Source: Tigriopus japonicus | Taxonomy: Eukaryota; Arthropoda; Copepoda; Harpacticoida; Harpacticidae | Direction: 5' to 3' | Assembly: GCA_010645155.1 (NCBI GenBank) | Contig: CM021322.1 | Location: 946,705 to 1,010,704, forward strand | Length of the DNA: 64,000 nucleotides | Shown: positions 39,701 to 50,660 of the stretch, in pieces | Numbering within the stretch: the stretch's first letter is position 1 | Layout: each line of letters starts with the position of its first letter | Translations under genes and position numbers: made by a program | The notes under the pieces: generated by a model | The model's input: the letters and a program-made list of their open reading frames with translations, nothing else | Told to the model about the DNA's origin: nothing | Databases searched by the model: none

Positions 39701-41517
39701 AAGTGAAATCCAGAATTCGAAGATTGTTCGGTCTGGCCACTAAATGACTCGATACAAGTTGAATTTGATTGTAGGCGAACGAGAGATGTTCCAAGTTTTT
39801 CTGATCGCCCAAGAGGTGATCGGAGAGAGCTACAAGCTCATTGTGACTCGCATCCAGAACCTTTAAATGGACAAGACCTTCGAAAGTGCCACTCTTCAGT
39901 TCCTTCACATTGTTATAAGACAGATTAACGTTTTGCACAATCATGATTCCTTGAAAGGCATCTTCGCTCAGATCCATGATCCCATTATGGCTCACATCCA
40001 GATTCTGCAATTGATTCAAATTGGAAAGGATCTTGCCATTCAGTTTACTGAGCTTGTTAAAGGCTAGTTTCAGGACTTTGAGATAGGGCAGATCAAAGAT
40101 CGGTCCATCCATGGCATCTGTAATCAGTTTGTTTGAGCTGAGATCCAATTCCATCAAGGAAGGAAGATCTGCCAAGGCCTCTCGTGACACCTGACTGATT
40201 TGGTTGTTAGCCAAGTTCAAGTTCTGCAGCCGAGGATAACCGCGGAGTGCGCCAAAAGGAATCTCGCGAATGTCATTGTGACTGAGATCAAGCAAGGTCA
40301 ACTTGGGCAATGAATCCATGACGAAGCTCACATCGGTGACGTGATTTAACTCGTTGTGACTCAGGTAGAGGTGCTCCACCTGAGGTGTGTCCATGAAAGA
40401 GTCGCTGTGGAAAGATCGTATCTGGTTGAAGCTCAAGTCCACCGTCTTCAGGCGGGGCATGCGATGAAGAGCGCCACGGTTCAGCTCCGTGATTCTATTG
40501 TTGCTTAAGTTGACTTCCTCCAAGCTAATGATGTCGATGAAACTTCCTTGTCGCAAGTCGGCGATTTCGTTCCGGCTCAGATCCAGCTTTTTCAGCGTCT
40601 TGACCACTCGCATAGCTCGTCCAACCATGGCCGCATCACGAAGTTTGTTCCCACTCAAATTCACTTCGGTCATGTCTTCCATGTAACGGAAAGCTCGAGG
40701 ATGGATCCAGGAAATGGCATTGTTGGTGAAATTGGCCAAGACCAAATGATGGAGTTTTTCCAACACGCCAATGTCCAACCGGGACACTTCAGATTCCGAG
40801 ATATGGAGATACCGCAAAGAAGGTAGATTTCGAAGACTTTCTCCGGGTAAATTCCTTACTTTGCTTCCGTCGATCTTAAAAAGTTGGAGCTCTTGGAGAC
40901 CCTCCAATCTAGGCATATCCGAAATCAGCGAGTTTTCCACACTGAAAACGGTGAGTTTCTTCAGAAAGTCGATCGAGTCTTTGGGTAGAATTTGAAGTTG
41001 CGGCTCTTTGATGTAGATCTCGGTGATGAACTCCTCAACACCGGCAAATGCGTTCCGATCAATGGAGTTCATTCGATTGTTTTCCAGAAAGAGTCGATTC
41101 ACCTGAACCGAACCGAAAGCCCGTGAAGGCAAATGGGGAATGTTATTATCTTCTAAGATGAGAACATCGACTAGTTCCACTCGTTTGCGAATGTTGATCA
41201 TGGCCTCGGTAATTCGGCTCATCATGCTATTTGTACATCTAAAAAGTCAAAATTTTATGTTATTAACGTTAAAGCTAACTTGATCTTAAACTGTGATTTA
41301 AAAAAGTGATCTAAAAAAGTGCCTCTTTGATTTCAATCTACCTGACTTGAATAGTTGGTCCTCGAGTTCGACATTGGCAAGGCGCGATCTCATCGGGCCT
41401 TGGACATTGGTCTGAAGTCTCTCCGTGGACTCCCCGAATGAGACCATGTTGAAAGAGGAGCAAGAGGAGAAGGAGACCGACATGTTTGGGTGAAAATGTG
41501 GAATAAGGAGTCTTCAT
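21721..41517 (-). CDS. Giant secreted/GPI-like leucine-rich-repeat surface protein (chaoptin/artichoke-like ectodomain), about 1909 aa, 6 exons
   Basis: Minus-strand exons, in order of translation: 41517-41342, 41238-38932, 34525-34372, 29069-28916, 24749-24486, 24395-21721. All have GT-AG borders and consistent phases. Exon 1 gives a signal peptide (KHVGLLLLLLLFQHGLIRGV) and the start of an LRRNT cap with Cys spacing CPRPDEIAPCQC; the last cap Cys follows in exon 2. Exon 2 carries about 30 LRRs (LDLSFNQI, LDLSHNDI and similar). Exons 3 and 4, each 154 bp, add about two repeats each. Exon 5 is a classic LRRCT (NPLTCDCNTLWL, with further Cys). Exon 6 encodes 890 residues rich in Ser, Thr, Pro, Asp, Glu and Tyr, with three Tyr/acidic clusters (YEYYYVYYDEDG, YEYVYEDE, YQYYYEYYDDG) and a hydrophobic C-terminus (VTLLSTVLLVIF) after a Ser run, as in GPI signals. 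The ectodomain recalls chaoptin and artichoke, arthropod adhesion or apical-matrix LRR proteins. No cytoplasmic signalling domain is visible. The exon 5/6 link rests on frame and splice sites only. Confidence 0.85.
24750..28915 (-). other. Intron 4 of the giant LRR gene
   Basis: About 4.2 kb between the last LRR exon and the LRRCT exon. It contains short ORFs without family resemblance and a hairpin at 27277-27385 with arms of about 25 bp. I see no nested gene on either strand. Confidence 0.6.
27277..27385. repeat. Imperfect hairpin (about 25-bp arms, 55-bp loop) in LRR-gene intron
   Basis: The left arm (27277-27303) and right arm (27359-27385) are reverse complements apart from about two mismatches; the core is TTGCTGTGGAG...CTCCACAGCAA. 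It may be a small foldback remnant or a structured RNA. No TA or other target duplication is obvious. Confidence 0.5.
29739..30156. mobile_element. Foldback MITE with about 130-bp inverted arms, TA-flanked
   Basis: Arms at about 29739-29866 and 30027-30156 are reverse complements over some 130 bp at about 85-90% by eye. Shared blocks include GTCATAAAGTG, GCCATCTAGTG, GCAGTTCCCATGAT and TTTTGGACAAACTAAAGTG. TA dinucleotides border both ends (29737-29738, 30157-30158), as expected for Tc1/mariner-mobilised MITEs. The 160-bp centre is AT-rich and non-coding. Confidence 0.75.
30802..30861. repeat. 60-bp direct repeat, copy 1
   Basis: A perfect 60-bp match to 31045-31104, 243 bp downstream. The two copies flank a hAT-like fragment. 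Confidence 0.9.
30863..31044 (+). mobile_element. hAT-like transposon fragment
   Basis: The segment begins CAGGGGTGTGTAAACT and contains repeated GCGGGCCACA-type blocks, the look of hAT-superfamily terminal regions (CAGGGGTG start, GGCC-rich subterminal repeats). The opposite terminus is not recognisable and there is no coding content, so this is a fragment at best. It lies exactly between two perfect 60-bp direct repeats. Confidence 0.45.
31045..31104. repeat. 60-bp direct repeat, copy 2
   Basis: Identical over 60 bp to 30802-30861. This points to a recent local duplication or an unusually long target-site duplication. Confidence 0.9.
31394..31663 (+). pseudogene. LINE ORF2 C-terminal remnant
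   Basis: An open stretch of about 89 codons ending in TAA reads LLYRAPSLFNLLPISLRREY, then LTAFKAGLDKFLNTIPDQP and LQGFYRSANSNS. This is the conserved C-terminal end of non-LTR retrotransposon reverse transcriptases (the family's 'F..R....WN.LP ... FK..LD.' block). The catalytic part is absent, with an in-frame stop just upstream at 31391. It is a 5'-truncated insertion in the plus direction, opposite to the host LRR gene. Confidence 0.65.
34526..38931 (-). other. Intron 2 of the giant LRR gene
   Basis: 4.4 kb between the large LRR exon and the next LRR exon. The only structure noticed is a degenerate tandem array at 37129-37187. Longer ORFs here (for example 37193-37564) show no family resemblance. 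Confidence 0.6.
37129..37187. repeat. Short degenerate tandem repeat, about 15-16 bp x 4
   Basis: Four consecutive units share the core CTTTTTGTAAATT (variants ACCTTTTGTAAGTTGG, TCTCTTTGTAAATTC and so on). A small minisatellite in an intron; no function is suggested. Confidence 0.6.
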
Positions 41518-43623
41518 AATGGCACTTTTCGGTGGATGTTTTGCTTACAGCACACAAATGTTTTTTTTGAGGGAAATGAAATCGCGTGTTGTTCAGTGGT
41601 TCTCTTCAACCAACGTCATACATCATCTTTTCTAAAAGGAAAGAAACAAATTGAATCATCTCATCCATGTGGTTCACAAATAAATTGACAACTGCCGTGG
41701 ATTGCCCCAGTTTTTGTTTGCTTCATCCCTTTTTCCGATTGTGTCTGCTTCTCTACCAAAAAACATCAAACCTGCCAAAAATGAATGGAATACGCTTTAC
41801 AAACATTTCAATCCATTAATACTCCAAAAACGTAGCTTTTTCATTTGTTGACCTTATTTGTCGGATGAAAAATGGATTAACACTCGGATTGGTCTCATTT
41901 GTGACGACTGCATGGCTAATAAACATGTACGCAATGGTAGCACTCGATGGCATTCATTTCAACGTCACGGGTCAAAAATCAAATCCTTGAATCGATCTCC
42001 TAATCGCATTTACCAGAGCACCAACGAGAGACTATTCAAAACCTGCCAGTCAAGCCTTGTTCATGCCAAAGAAATCGTACCCTCCAAGCAATTAGGACAT
42101 AGCCAACCACATACTGGAATGGCAATTGTCTCCGGCTTCGATCATCACGGTGTCTAATTCTAGGTCAAACATAATATGGGATGTTCATAATTGTTACACT
42201 AACATGACACCAGACACATTTTCGATTATGATGCAATACCACCAACAGCGACTGATACGTCGTCCTATCACGGAGGGTGCTGTATTTTCAATTGAAAGTG
42301 TCTCCTCGAGATCAATTGACAGTGTCAAGGTTGGACGTTAACTTCAATAATCTGTGCAATACTGTTCCACCAACAACGAACGTCATATTTATGAGATCTT
42401 ATTTTTTGCCACATTTACCACAAGGCCTTTCTCCCGAGGTCGTTTAAATACGAACAAGATGGAATTAGAAAATACCCAGAGATCAACACGATATCATAAC
42501 AAAGTGACGATTTTTCTCCCTTCTGAAAGCCTTGAACAGGTTTGAATTTTTCTACTTGAATGAAATCGTCACGCCCCACCTCAAGAAGTGAAAGTGTGGC
42601 CAATCATCTTTGTATTCGTCACTACTTTAATACAATATGAATAAAGAGGCCTTGTTGCTCGGATTTCTTCTTGGAATTGTGTCACACAATTTGAAGGGAT
42701 CGCCCCGGATTTACAACCACATATCACGCAGAGAGAATTGGAATTGGATCCAAAGGCAAATTTAACCACATTTAGCACTTTGTTAGGAGACTTGTTTCGA
42801 AGGATGACACGGGGCTGATTAGAGAAGTAACCGCAAAGGCCTGTCATAGGGTGAGGCAGCAGCAGGAGTGTGTCACCGATGATAAAACATTGCTTATCCA
42901 ACCGAAATTCTCTTTCCCTCGGTTTCAGATGGAATAACTTTAGAAAGGCCATGATTTTCAAGTTTTTCGCCGATTTGTTGGGTCGTAACCATGAAAAAAG
43001 ATCCTCCATGCGTCAGAGTCACTAAAAAATGAGATGGTCTTTACACATAGACTTCTGGCATGTCAGAGGGAAAATCACAACTTGTGTGCCAATTAAAACA
43101 ATTTCAAATCTCTATTATAAATCACCTCTCGAAGACGTATCGTAAATGTATTTAGATCTAACAAATGGTCGTCCTTGCTCCAACTGACTTTGCATTTTTA
43201 TTGTAAAACTTTGATTGATGATCGTCTTCATATCGTTCGATACGGGATAAAAATCTGGCTCAAAATGCTTTTATCCGTTGAAAAAAATCAATGAGGGTCC
43301 AATTAAAAGATCTCATTGATTGACCATGATGATTGGAGTGATTTGATGTTCCTCATTGAACAAAGTGTTACTTTTCGAACCAAACCCGTGGCTTTGTCAC
43401 TAAAGTCAGTGTACGTAGAGCACACTCCCAAGCATTGATTGCCATTTGTCACCCTCTTGTTGTAAAGTGAAATTGTCATTCTCCTAGTTTAAAGGTCGGA
43501 CTCGTCAATTGGAGGACAAAAGGTTTGTGTGGCTCACGGTAATGATTCGTCTGAAAATATGCTGTTGATTTCATCAAATCCATGACCTATGGACTCTTGC
43601 TCGACATTTCGTCACGTGGAACA

Positions 43624-43650
43624 GTGATTGATTGATTGATTGATTGATTG
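43624..43650. repeat. GATT tetranucleotide microsatellite
   Basis: About six tandem GATT units in intergenic DNA. Confidence 0.85.
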
Positions 43651-44819
43651 GATGGCTCGAAGCTCAATTTAGATTCAAAAAAAGAGTTTGGCAAATCAGG
43701 GCAATTTCCCGAATGGTCGCGTCTGATTGTCTGTTAGGGAGTTTAGGCTAATAGCTATGAACGAGTAATGATAGCCTCTCCAGCAAGTAAGTAGTAAAAT
43801 ATGTTCATTGTTCATGCCAGGTTTAATGCTTGATAGCATCCGTCGGAGCAAATCTCTCTTGGCTTGTGGTTGGATATCCATCTATTGCATTGGTTGCACA
43901 ATCTTGTTCTGATTATTATGGCTGACAAATGTTCAAATGCACGTGTCAAGGACTTTTGAAAGCAGAGACGATTGACTTGATCTGCTTTCACACACTGAGA
44001 AAACAAACTTTCAGTGGTTCCTGAATGTGATTCTTTTCCCGTAGAACGTACTGTACTTTGAAATGACTAGGAAATGCAAACAACTGCGTGAACTTGGAAG
44101 CTCAAAAAAAGGTAGCAGAAAATAGAGCCATAACTCTTTAACTGCACAGGAATTCTCGGTCAAAATTGCCATAGAATACTTTCTAATTCTCGGTCTCATG
44201 CATCTGACAGGAAAAAACGCCAGTTCTTGGGACTCATAATCATGTGAGGCTGGAATTTGCAACACATTCGCCAAATCTCGTGTTGCCATCGCTTAACATA
44301 CTAGGTCAGAAATTAGACCCTCAAATCCGTATCTCTAGTCACCATGGCAAATCCAGTGGGATTTGACATGACGAAATGGCGAAAAATCGTCGTGTTTCAC
44401 ACTTCATCTGTGTTGGCTTGACGGACTTTTTTGTTTGACCCTTGGACCGATTCGGCAAATGTGTAAAGGTGTATCTTCGGACTTGGAATGAATCCTAGTT
44501 TCAGTCTTTGTTACTTACCATTCTGCCCAGAAAACCACTTCATAAGGGAATTTCATGAAGTCCTCTTTTGATCACTGTAGTTGAAATGAAAACAAGTGAA
44601 ATTGAACTTGTCAGCGTTGTTATCTGACCTATACGAAGCACTTCACTTGATTACATTAACTGTTACACACTCTACGTAAAATGGCCAGCACACAATAACC
44701 ACACTATAATTGCCCTAAGGGAGAAGTTATCAAGTTGACTTTCAAAGTGTGACTTTTGTGAATGTTCCTTGATGCATTTGTTCTCCGAAATATGGTTGGG
44801 ATCTCGCCCTCCTCCAAGT

Positions 44820-44880
44820 TTTTGTCGTCGCTGTCGTCGTCGTCGTCGTCCTCCACCACCACCACCTCGTCGGATTACTT
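44820..44880. repeat. Trinucleotide repeats (GTC)n followed by (CCA)n
   Basis: An imperfect run of GTC units passes into CCACCACCACC, then CTCGTCGG. Both strands give low-complexity ORFs (poly-Arg/Pro or poly-Gly/Arg), which are artefacts of the repeat. Confidence 0.8.
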
Positions 44881-46050
44881 CATGGTTGTTGGTTTTTTGT
44901 GATGGTGGTGGAAACGCCAAAGATTTCTTCCCGAATGTCGTTCGTCATTTCTGCTTGGAAGCTAACGACTCTCACCGGTGTCCCCCTTCATAAAGCCGGT
45001 CTAGTACACATGTGACACCCCGGCGTCGATTCAATTGGAAGGCTCTTCCTTGGTCGACGTTCGGCCTTTGGCCTGACTACCAACATCACCATATCCCATA
45101 TGTGTAATCCAAGTACGTAAGTTGACGCTCTTGTTCAAGTCTGAAGAGTTGAGTGTGTCGCTAGTAAGAGCACGTCCGTCTCCCCGACAGTGGCTCTTTA
45201 GATATGGATCACATGGACGCAAGACGGAATATTCTCTCCGCTTGGATGTCACACCCTGTTGGAGACTAATTTGGCCGGTTGTGGCAATCGCATTCAAATG
45301 AAAGGAAATTTTCTTCGGCACATGCACAAAAACAACCATAGCTATAGAATAGTATTTTGTGGACACCAGTCCCCTTAAACATGGGAAAAGATGCAGTGGT
45401 TGTAACTTGAATCAAAGGTGCTCTATAGGTCGTTAGTAATTTCCACCCGCCCCATTATTTTAAACGCCATTTTGTACGAGGCCAAACCGAAGCATTGAGG
45501 TGCAACGACCCGCATCATATGTCCTCATCCATTCCACGAGTTAAAATCAAGTCACGGGGGTTCTGCTCTATGTGATATCATGCAAATGTCGCTTGTCAGG
45601 CGTTGTTGGTATTTATGTATGAACCACCGTGGGTTTCCCCTCGTGGTAGACAAAGAATACTCGGAAGAAATGGCTTCGCCTCGTTGGTTTTCGAGACATT
45701 AGTTGTAATTCTGGCTTAAAAGTGAACCCAAAGGAGATTGTTCTTTCTTAAACTTTTTCTTGGTCTTGAATCAAAGAAGGAGGGTGTCCTTTTGATGAGT
45801 TGATCAATACAAAAACGAGCTCTGAGTAATCTGTAAAATTTCAGTGATAGCAGGATCAGAAGACGATTACAGGACAGCCAAAAGAAAGCAATCAGAAAGC
45901 ATCCTTCTTTTTTTTGCTTGTCCTGGTTACATGAACATTCAATTTTAACAATTTATTCTAAAACTTCTCACCACCTGAAATTCCGACGAACATAAAAAAG
46001 AAAAACAAGAAAAAGAAAAGAATTTTGCCTTTTCTCTTGATGAGACCAAA

Positions 46051-46146
46051 GGCTAGTTTTTTAAGCGCAAAGATCGATCTCAAGATCGAACTTACAGTAC
46101 TAAAGTACGATCTTAAGATCGATCTTTGCGTCTTAAAAAACTAGCC
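46051..46146. repeat. Near-perfect 96-bp hairpin
   Basis: Arms 46051-46088 and 46108-46146 (GGCTAGTTTTTTAAG...CTTAAAAAACTAGCC outside, AAGATCGATCT...AGATCGATCTT inside) are reverse complements with only one or two mismatches or indels, around a loop of about 19 bp. It could be a tiny foldback element or a structured RNA. No coding content. Confidence 0.85.
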
Positions 46147-46724
46147 TCAAAAATATCATTCCAGCTTTTCATAACCAGACAAAAAATCTGGTATTTGAAA
46201 ATAAAAAAAAGTAAAAGAAGAAGAAAGCAAAGGAATTACGGTCCTTTAACGAATAGCTAACTGCAAGGTCACAGTACACAAGACTGGGATGTCACCTTAC
46301 GATTACAACTCCCAAAATTGCACCTTGACACAAAAGTTTGACCTATTTTCGAACTTCTCAATGTTTATTGGACTCGCAAGAACAGAAATTTTGTGTATTA
46401 AAACACTCAAGTTGTATGTCTTTTTCATTTCTCTGGTTGCGCTTAAATGACTCTTATGGAGTTAAAAAAAAACGCGAGAATTTCTCTTAAGAAGCGTCCA
46501 GTGGTCGCCCAACATATCTCGTCTAACTAAATCGTAAGTTCGAAGAGGGTTGAATAGCAACAAAACATGCAAAAATAAGATCTCCTCATAAGAGATGAAT
46601 CTTCATTTCGACCTTGTGCATCATTCCAAAAATTGTACATTTAAAGGAGGTTTTCAATCCAAATTTGATGTCTTCAAACACGCCAATAACCATTCGACTT
46701 TGCTCAGTTAAGGGAAATACATTC

Positions 46725-46753
46725 ATTAGCACTTGGAGTGAGGTGTATCAGGA
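46725..46753. repeat. 29-bp direct repeat, copy 1
   Basis: Identical over 29 bp to 47956-47984 (contains GCACTTGGAGTGAGGTG). The pair brackets 1.2 kb that includes the assembly gap. Confidence 0.85.
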
Positions 46754-47753
46754 CGCGTATAGTACTTTTTATACATTTATATTTAATGAAGTCTCTGTTC
46801 CAGTTACAATTGGTGTTCTATCAAATAAAAAGTGCAATCTTAATTAATACAAAATTTTAAATGCTGGAAGAAAACCATTTTATCTACAGGCTGTCAAATT
46901 TGAATGCAGCGCCCACATCTTGTTTTGACTTAAAAGCCGTAAAATTTATGTTTTAAGTACCAGGATTAATTTCTTATTCTTTTCAGTTTTGCTTCAGTAA
47001 ATTAAGTTGTTGACATCGGAAGATGACTTTGATTTTAATTAGGCGCTCATACAGCTAAAAACCTTTTACTTTTTCAACCGAAAAAGAAGACCCCTGATCA
47101 ATTCATACTTTCTTTTCAAGATTTTGAAACAAAGAAGTAGTAAAACGAAAGACGGTATCTGATTCTCAAGGGAAAACGGCGAAAACCCAACGCAAGAGCT
47201 GATATTCAAATCCAACAACCTCGAAAAAAATTGTACCTCCCGTCAAAAAGTATCGCCGTTTTTTCCTCTAATCAGGGTTGCTTCAATCCCAAAAACACCG
47301 TCCGGATAAGTTATAAAGGCGTTTTCGTCGGCTTTAATGGGGATTTCGTGTTTTTCTCTGTTTTGCCTTAACTCCTCCCCCAATATCCATTTAAATATCT
47401 TCGGTACCCATTACAACAAACTTTGAGCGGAAGAAAGGGGTGTTAGGAAGTGATGACAAAAATAATGCAGTCACATAACTTGGACGAAAGTTAGGAACTA
47501 ACTCAAAATTGTCATTGAAAATGGCACTTTTCGGGATAAAGTTAATCCATGTTAGAAGACGAGTCTAGAGCAGAAACCTGTGAATGAGAAGAATGCTCGT
47601 GCTCACTTCTAGTCATATATATGTTTGTATATAAACCTCACTCAATTCGAATAAAGTATCTAGTCAGTAACCACTCTCCAACAATACAACATGGCGCAGC
47701 CGGTAGTTCCCGCCATGGCGGCGGAAGAACCTCGCCCCTCTCCCTCCCCCTTG

Positions 47754-47853
47754 NNNNNNNNNNNNNNNNNNNNNNNNNNNNNNNNNNNNNNNNNNNNNNN
47801 NNNNNNNNNNNNNNNNNNNNNNNNNNNNNNNNNNNNNNNNNNNNNNNNNNNNN
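47754..47853. other. Assembly gap (100 N)
   Basis: Exactly 100 undetermined bases, the conventional length for a gap of unknown size. It falls next to a GC-rich minisatellite, which probably caused it. Confidence 0.99.
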
Positions 47854-47922
47854 TGTGAGGATCCGCCCTCGATGTGAGGTTCCGCCCTCGATGTGAGGTT
47901 CCGTCTTCGATGAGAGGATCCT
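47854..47922. repeat. 19-bp minisatellite at gap edge
   Basis: Three clear and one decayed tandem units of 19 bp (TGTGAGGTTCCGCCCTCGA and variants) start at the first base after the gap. The true array is probably longer and collapsed in the N run. Confidence 0.85.
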
Positions 47923-47955
47923 TTTGCCTGGGGGGCTTCTTTCCGGTTTACTCCA

Positions 47956-47984
47956 ATTAGCACTTGGAGTGAGGTGTATCAGGA
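47956..47984. repeat. 29-bp direct repeat, copy 2
   Basis: Second copy of the repeat at 46725-46753, placed about 30 bp beyond the minisatellite. Confidence 0.85.
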
Positions 47985-48954
47985 ATCAAAATGTAAGTCA
48001 AATTAATGTTTCGGCTCCCTAGTCATAATATACTTTACCAAAACTGCCTTCCAATATAAATTTTGCAGTTTTAAGTTGATTTTTAAATTTGTCGAATTCT
48101 GTCCTATTTTATTTCAGATTCTGTCCGAATCCAATCAGAAACACCTGTTCACCCTGTTATGGACTCCCTGGACATGGAAATTTTAGAAATTTCAAGATGA
48201 CAATTTCTTTCTCTGCTCTAAGACGAAGAAACGTAAAAGGAAGGAGAGTCTCCTTTGCTCTACTTTTAAGTTAGAATTTCATCTTTTATCAACACTTTGT
48301 TTCAATGTTTCCGATTCAAAGCGGGCTTACCCAATCCAAATGAACTGTGATAGTGAATCCTACCTTTAGTCCGGCTTTGAGATAATTTTGATTAAGCAAT
48401 ACCATTTCCTTTCTCAGGAATATTTAGTTCTTGTCGACTAAATCCTGGATTCAAAGTATTTGCAAAATTTTCTTGGGACTAAATTTAGGTATGATCTTAA
48501 AATAAATTACTAGTCCTGATCCTAGGTGTATATGTTTATTTTTTCCTTTATTTCAAAAGATTTCTTACACGACTAACTAAGTGAATACGAATCGTACGAA
48601 CGAACCTGCAAAGATTCTTCTTGGTTCTGAATGTTTAATGTTTTCTTCGTGTTTTTGGCCATCTTCGTGGCTGAAAAGAGCGGGAAATTGAAAGGCATTT
48701 GAAGCTACTTGCAAGTATCTTCAATCAAACAGTAGGTCTACACTGTGTTTTATGATAAGAGCACAACCTGTTTTTCTTCAAAAAAGTATCCAATTTTTTA
48801 AATAAATCGTTGAAACTTTGGTGACATGCTCGTGATGGCATTGCAACCCTTGACATGAATTTTTATTGTCGTGTCTCAACGTGCTCTTGAATGAGACTCA
48901 TAAACTCAAAGTTAGGGTGTTTCATGCTATAAGTTTTAAGAATCGAATTCAAAA
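47985..48954. other. Intergenic DNA upstream of the Tc1 pseudogene
   Basis: AT-rich; no ORF with family resemblance. It should contain the left end of the Tc1-like element, but I could not find a convincing inverted terminal repeat. Confidence 0.4.
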
Positions 48955-49731
48955 ATGGGTAGGGCAACAAGCCTTTCAGATGCTGAAAAGCAAAGAATCA
49001 TCACCGAAATGGGAAAGGGCACCCCTCTGAAGGATATTGTCCTGTTATCAAACGGCCATGTTGTCACAATCAAGAGGTTTGTGGCAAACCCGTCTCTAAG
49101 GAAGATCAGAAGTGATGCTGGCATCTTGAGGACTGTATCTCAGTGGGATATGATAAATTTGACCCGTGGACTGACTTCCAAGAGCATCTTTCAAGCTGCC
49201 AATGTGCCAGGATTATCGAGAACATCCCAATGCAGGATTCTCCAACCACTTGCAAGCAACATTTCTCCTGTCATGGGGAACCAACTCCTTGGACCATTCA
49301 GGCTACCTGACGGAGTGAAAATTACCTCTGCCACCTACTCCCAACTCCTGAGAACAAATTTACTCCCTTGGCTGGATGAGCTCTCTTTGAAGACTTCAAG
49401 AAAATTGATCTTCTAGCATGATAATGGGCCATCTCATTGTGTAAAAGCTACTCAAGAGCTCCTGCCTTAAGTAGGGTTGACTGGAGATCGTCTGATGATT
49501 TAGGCACCTTGTTCTCCTGATCTGATTCCAATTGAGAATATTTAGTCCATCCTCAAAAGAGATTTTTACCAAGATGGACGGTAGTTCACCTCAAAGGAAG
49601 ACTTGTGGAAGGCCATGGTGGCCTCTTCAAGGAAATTATTCACTGATTGCATTGAAAACTTAACCAAATCTCTAGATAAAAGGATGTTTAATGTTATTCA
49701 AAAAAAGGATGCCACATTGATTTTAAATTGA
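48955..49731 (+). pseudogene. Decayed Tc1/mariner transposase
   Basis: One continuous frame from ATG 48955 to TGA 49729-49731 (259 codons) is interrupted by five stops: TAG 49414, TAA 49468, TAG 49501, TAG 49543 and TAG 49582. The N-terminal part shows the helix-turn-helix domain (LSDAEKQRIITEMGKGTPLKDI). Next comes LLGPFRLPDGVKITSATY and LLPWLDE. The catalytic pair follows as HDNGPSH (Asp) and APCSPDLIPIEN (Glu), with 37 residues between Asp and Glu, then the C-terminal block. About 100 residues that should carry the first catalytic Asp are deleted between the HTH domain and GPFRLPDG. It is inactive. Confidence 0.85.
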
Positions 49732-50660
49732 TTTGCTGAACTTTCTTTCATAAAACTAACCCTTGGCATTGGGAGTGATTACTGTATCATTTTACGGACC
49801 TGCTGCCGTTAGCAGTGTAGGCTTGCCAAAAAAAATCTCAGTTTTCAAGGGTCAGATTTTCAAAAAATGTTGCATTTATGGGCAATGGCATGGTTGAGAA
49901 GTGTTGCAAAGTAATTTGAAAACAAATGGAGAAATTGGAAGCCTTCAATTAAACAAATTATTTGTTTTTAGTTTTAGTTGCCCCAGGAACCGATCTTCTC
50001 TGGCCATCTTGTTTTTCAAAGTAGGGCATTCCTAATTTCAAAGCTCCGAAGAACCCTCTCAACTTATGTAGCGAAATTTTAGATAAAAGCAACAAAACGA
50101 ACTTTTTTGCAGAAACAATGTCAAGAATTGCTATTTCAACTTCAAGTTGTGCAGATAAGAAAGGCATTGTTGCAATTACCAGGCCTAAACCTTTGTTTTA
50201 GTTACCTCGCACGCTCATCAGAAACACAGGTCTTCCGAACTTTTTTCCCTGCCAAAAATGATGACGTCAATAGTAATTGCTGCAATGTTGGCAGTCTCCA
50301 AAAGATTTGGCTTGATTTGGCTTAGTTTCGAAAAAGATATTGATGCTTATGTTTTAAAAAGCTATTATTGTGAATCATTCAAAAGAGCAATAAAATGGTA
50401 TTTTGTTCCTGGTACCAATATGCTTAGGTGTAGGCATCAACAATCTGGCACAGTTATTAAGCACACTAGGAAGCAACTTCGAGCCAAAAATTGTAGAGAT
50501 GGGTTCGGTTTAAGTTGCAATACTCTCAAATTTCCTTTTGTGCTATTATCTTCAAACGTAGTGTAGAATGCTCCTCCAAGGGAAGCTAAGAATTATGCAG
50601 GAACGGAAGTGCGATTATGGGAATGTCGACCAATTAAAAGTCTTCAATAACTGACGAGAC
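49732..50660. other. Upstream region of the VAV-like gene
   Basis: The right end of the Tc1 relic and the promoter/5' UTR of the VAV-like gene should lie here. ORFs of 69-102 codons in several frames have no family resemblance. No clear TATA box is visible. Confidence 0.4.

Larger units (their letters stand above)
41518..46050. other. Intergenic DNA with simple repeats, no supported gene
   Basis: This includes the promoter and 5' UTR of the minus-strand LRR gene near 41518-41700. Simple repeats occur at 43624-43650 (GATT)n and 44820-44880 (GTC/CCA trinucleotides). Open frames at 42581-43009 and 45031-45366 on the minus strand have no recognisable family and are not called as genes. Confidence 0.5.

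Noticed and set aside
42581..43009. 142-codon minus-strand ORF in intergenic DNA
   Set aside because: No family resemblance, no signal or domain pattern and no clear splice or promoter context; the length is possible by chance in 9 kb of non-coding DNA.
45031..45366. 111-codon minus-strand ORF
   Set aside because: Irregular composition and no recognisable domain, with no supporting exon structure.
47621..47963. ORFs running across the N gap on both strands
   Set aside because: They exist only because the 100 N are read as open codons; flanks are minisatellite-like.
48738..49828. Possible TIR pair (TACACTG) around the Tc1 pseudogene
   Set aside because: Only about 7 bp match and similarity does not extend inward, so the ends cannot be fixed.
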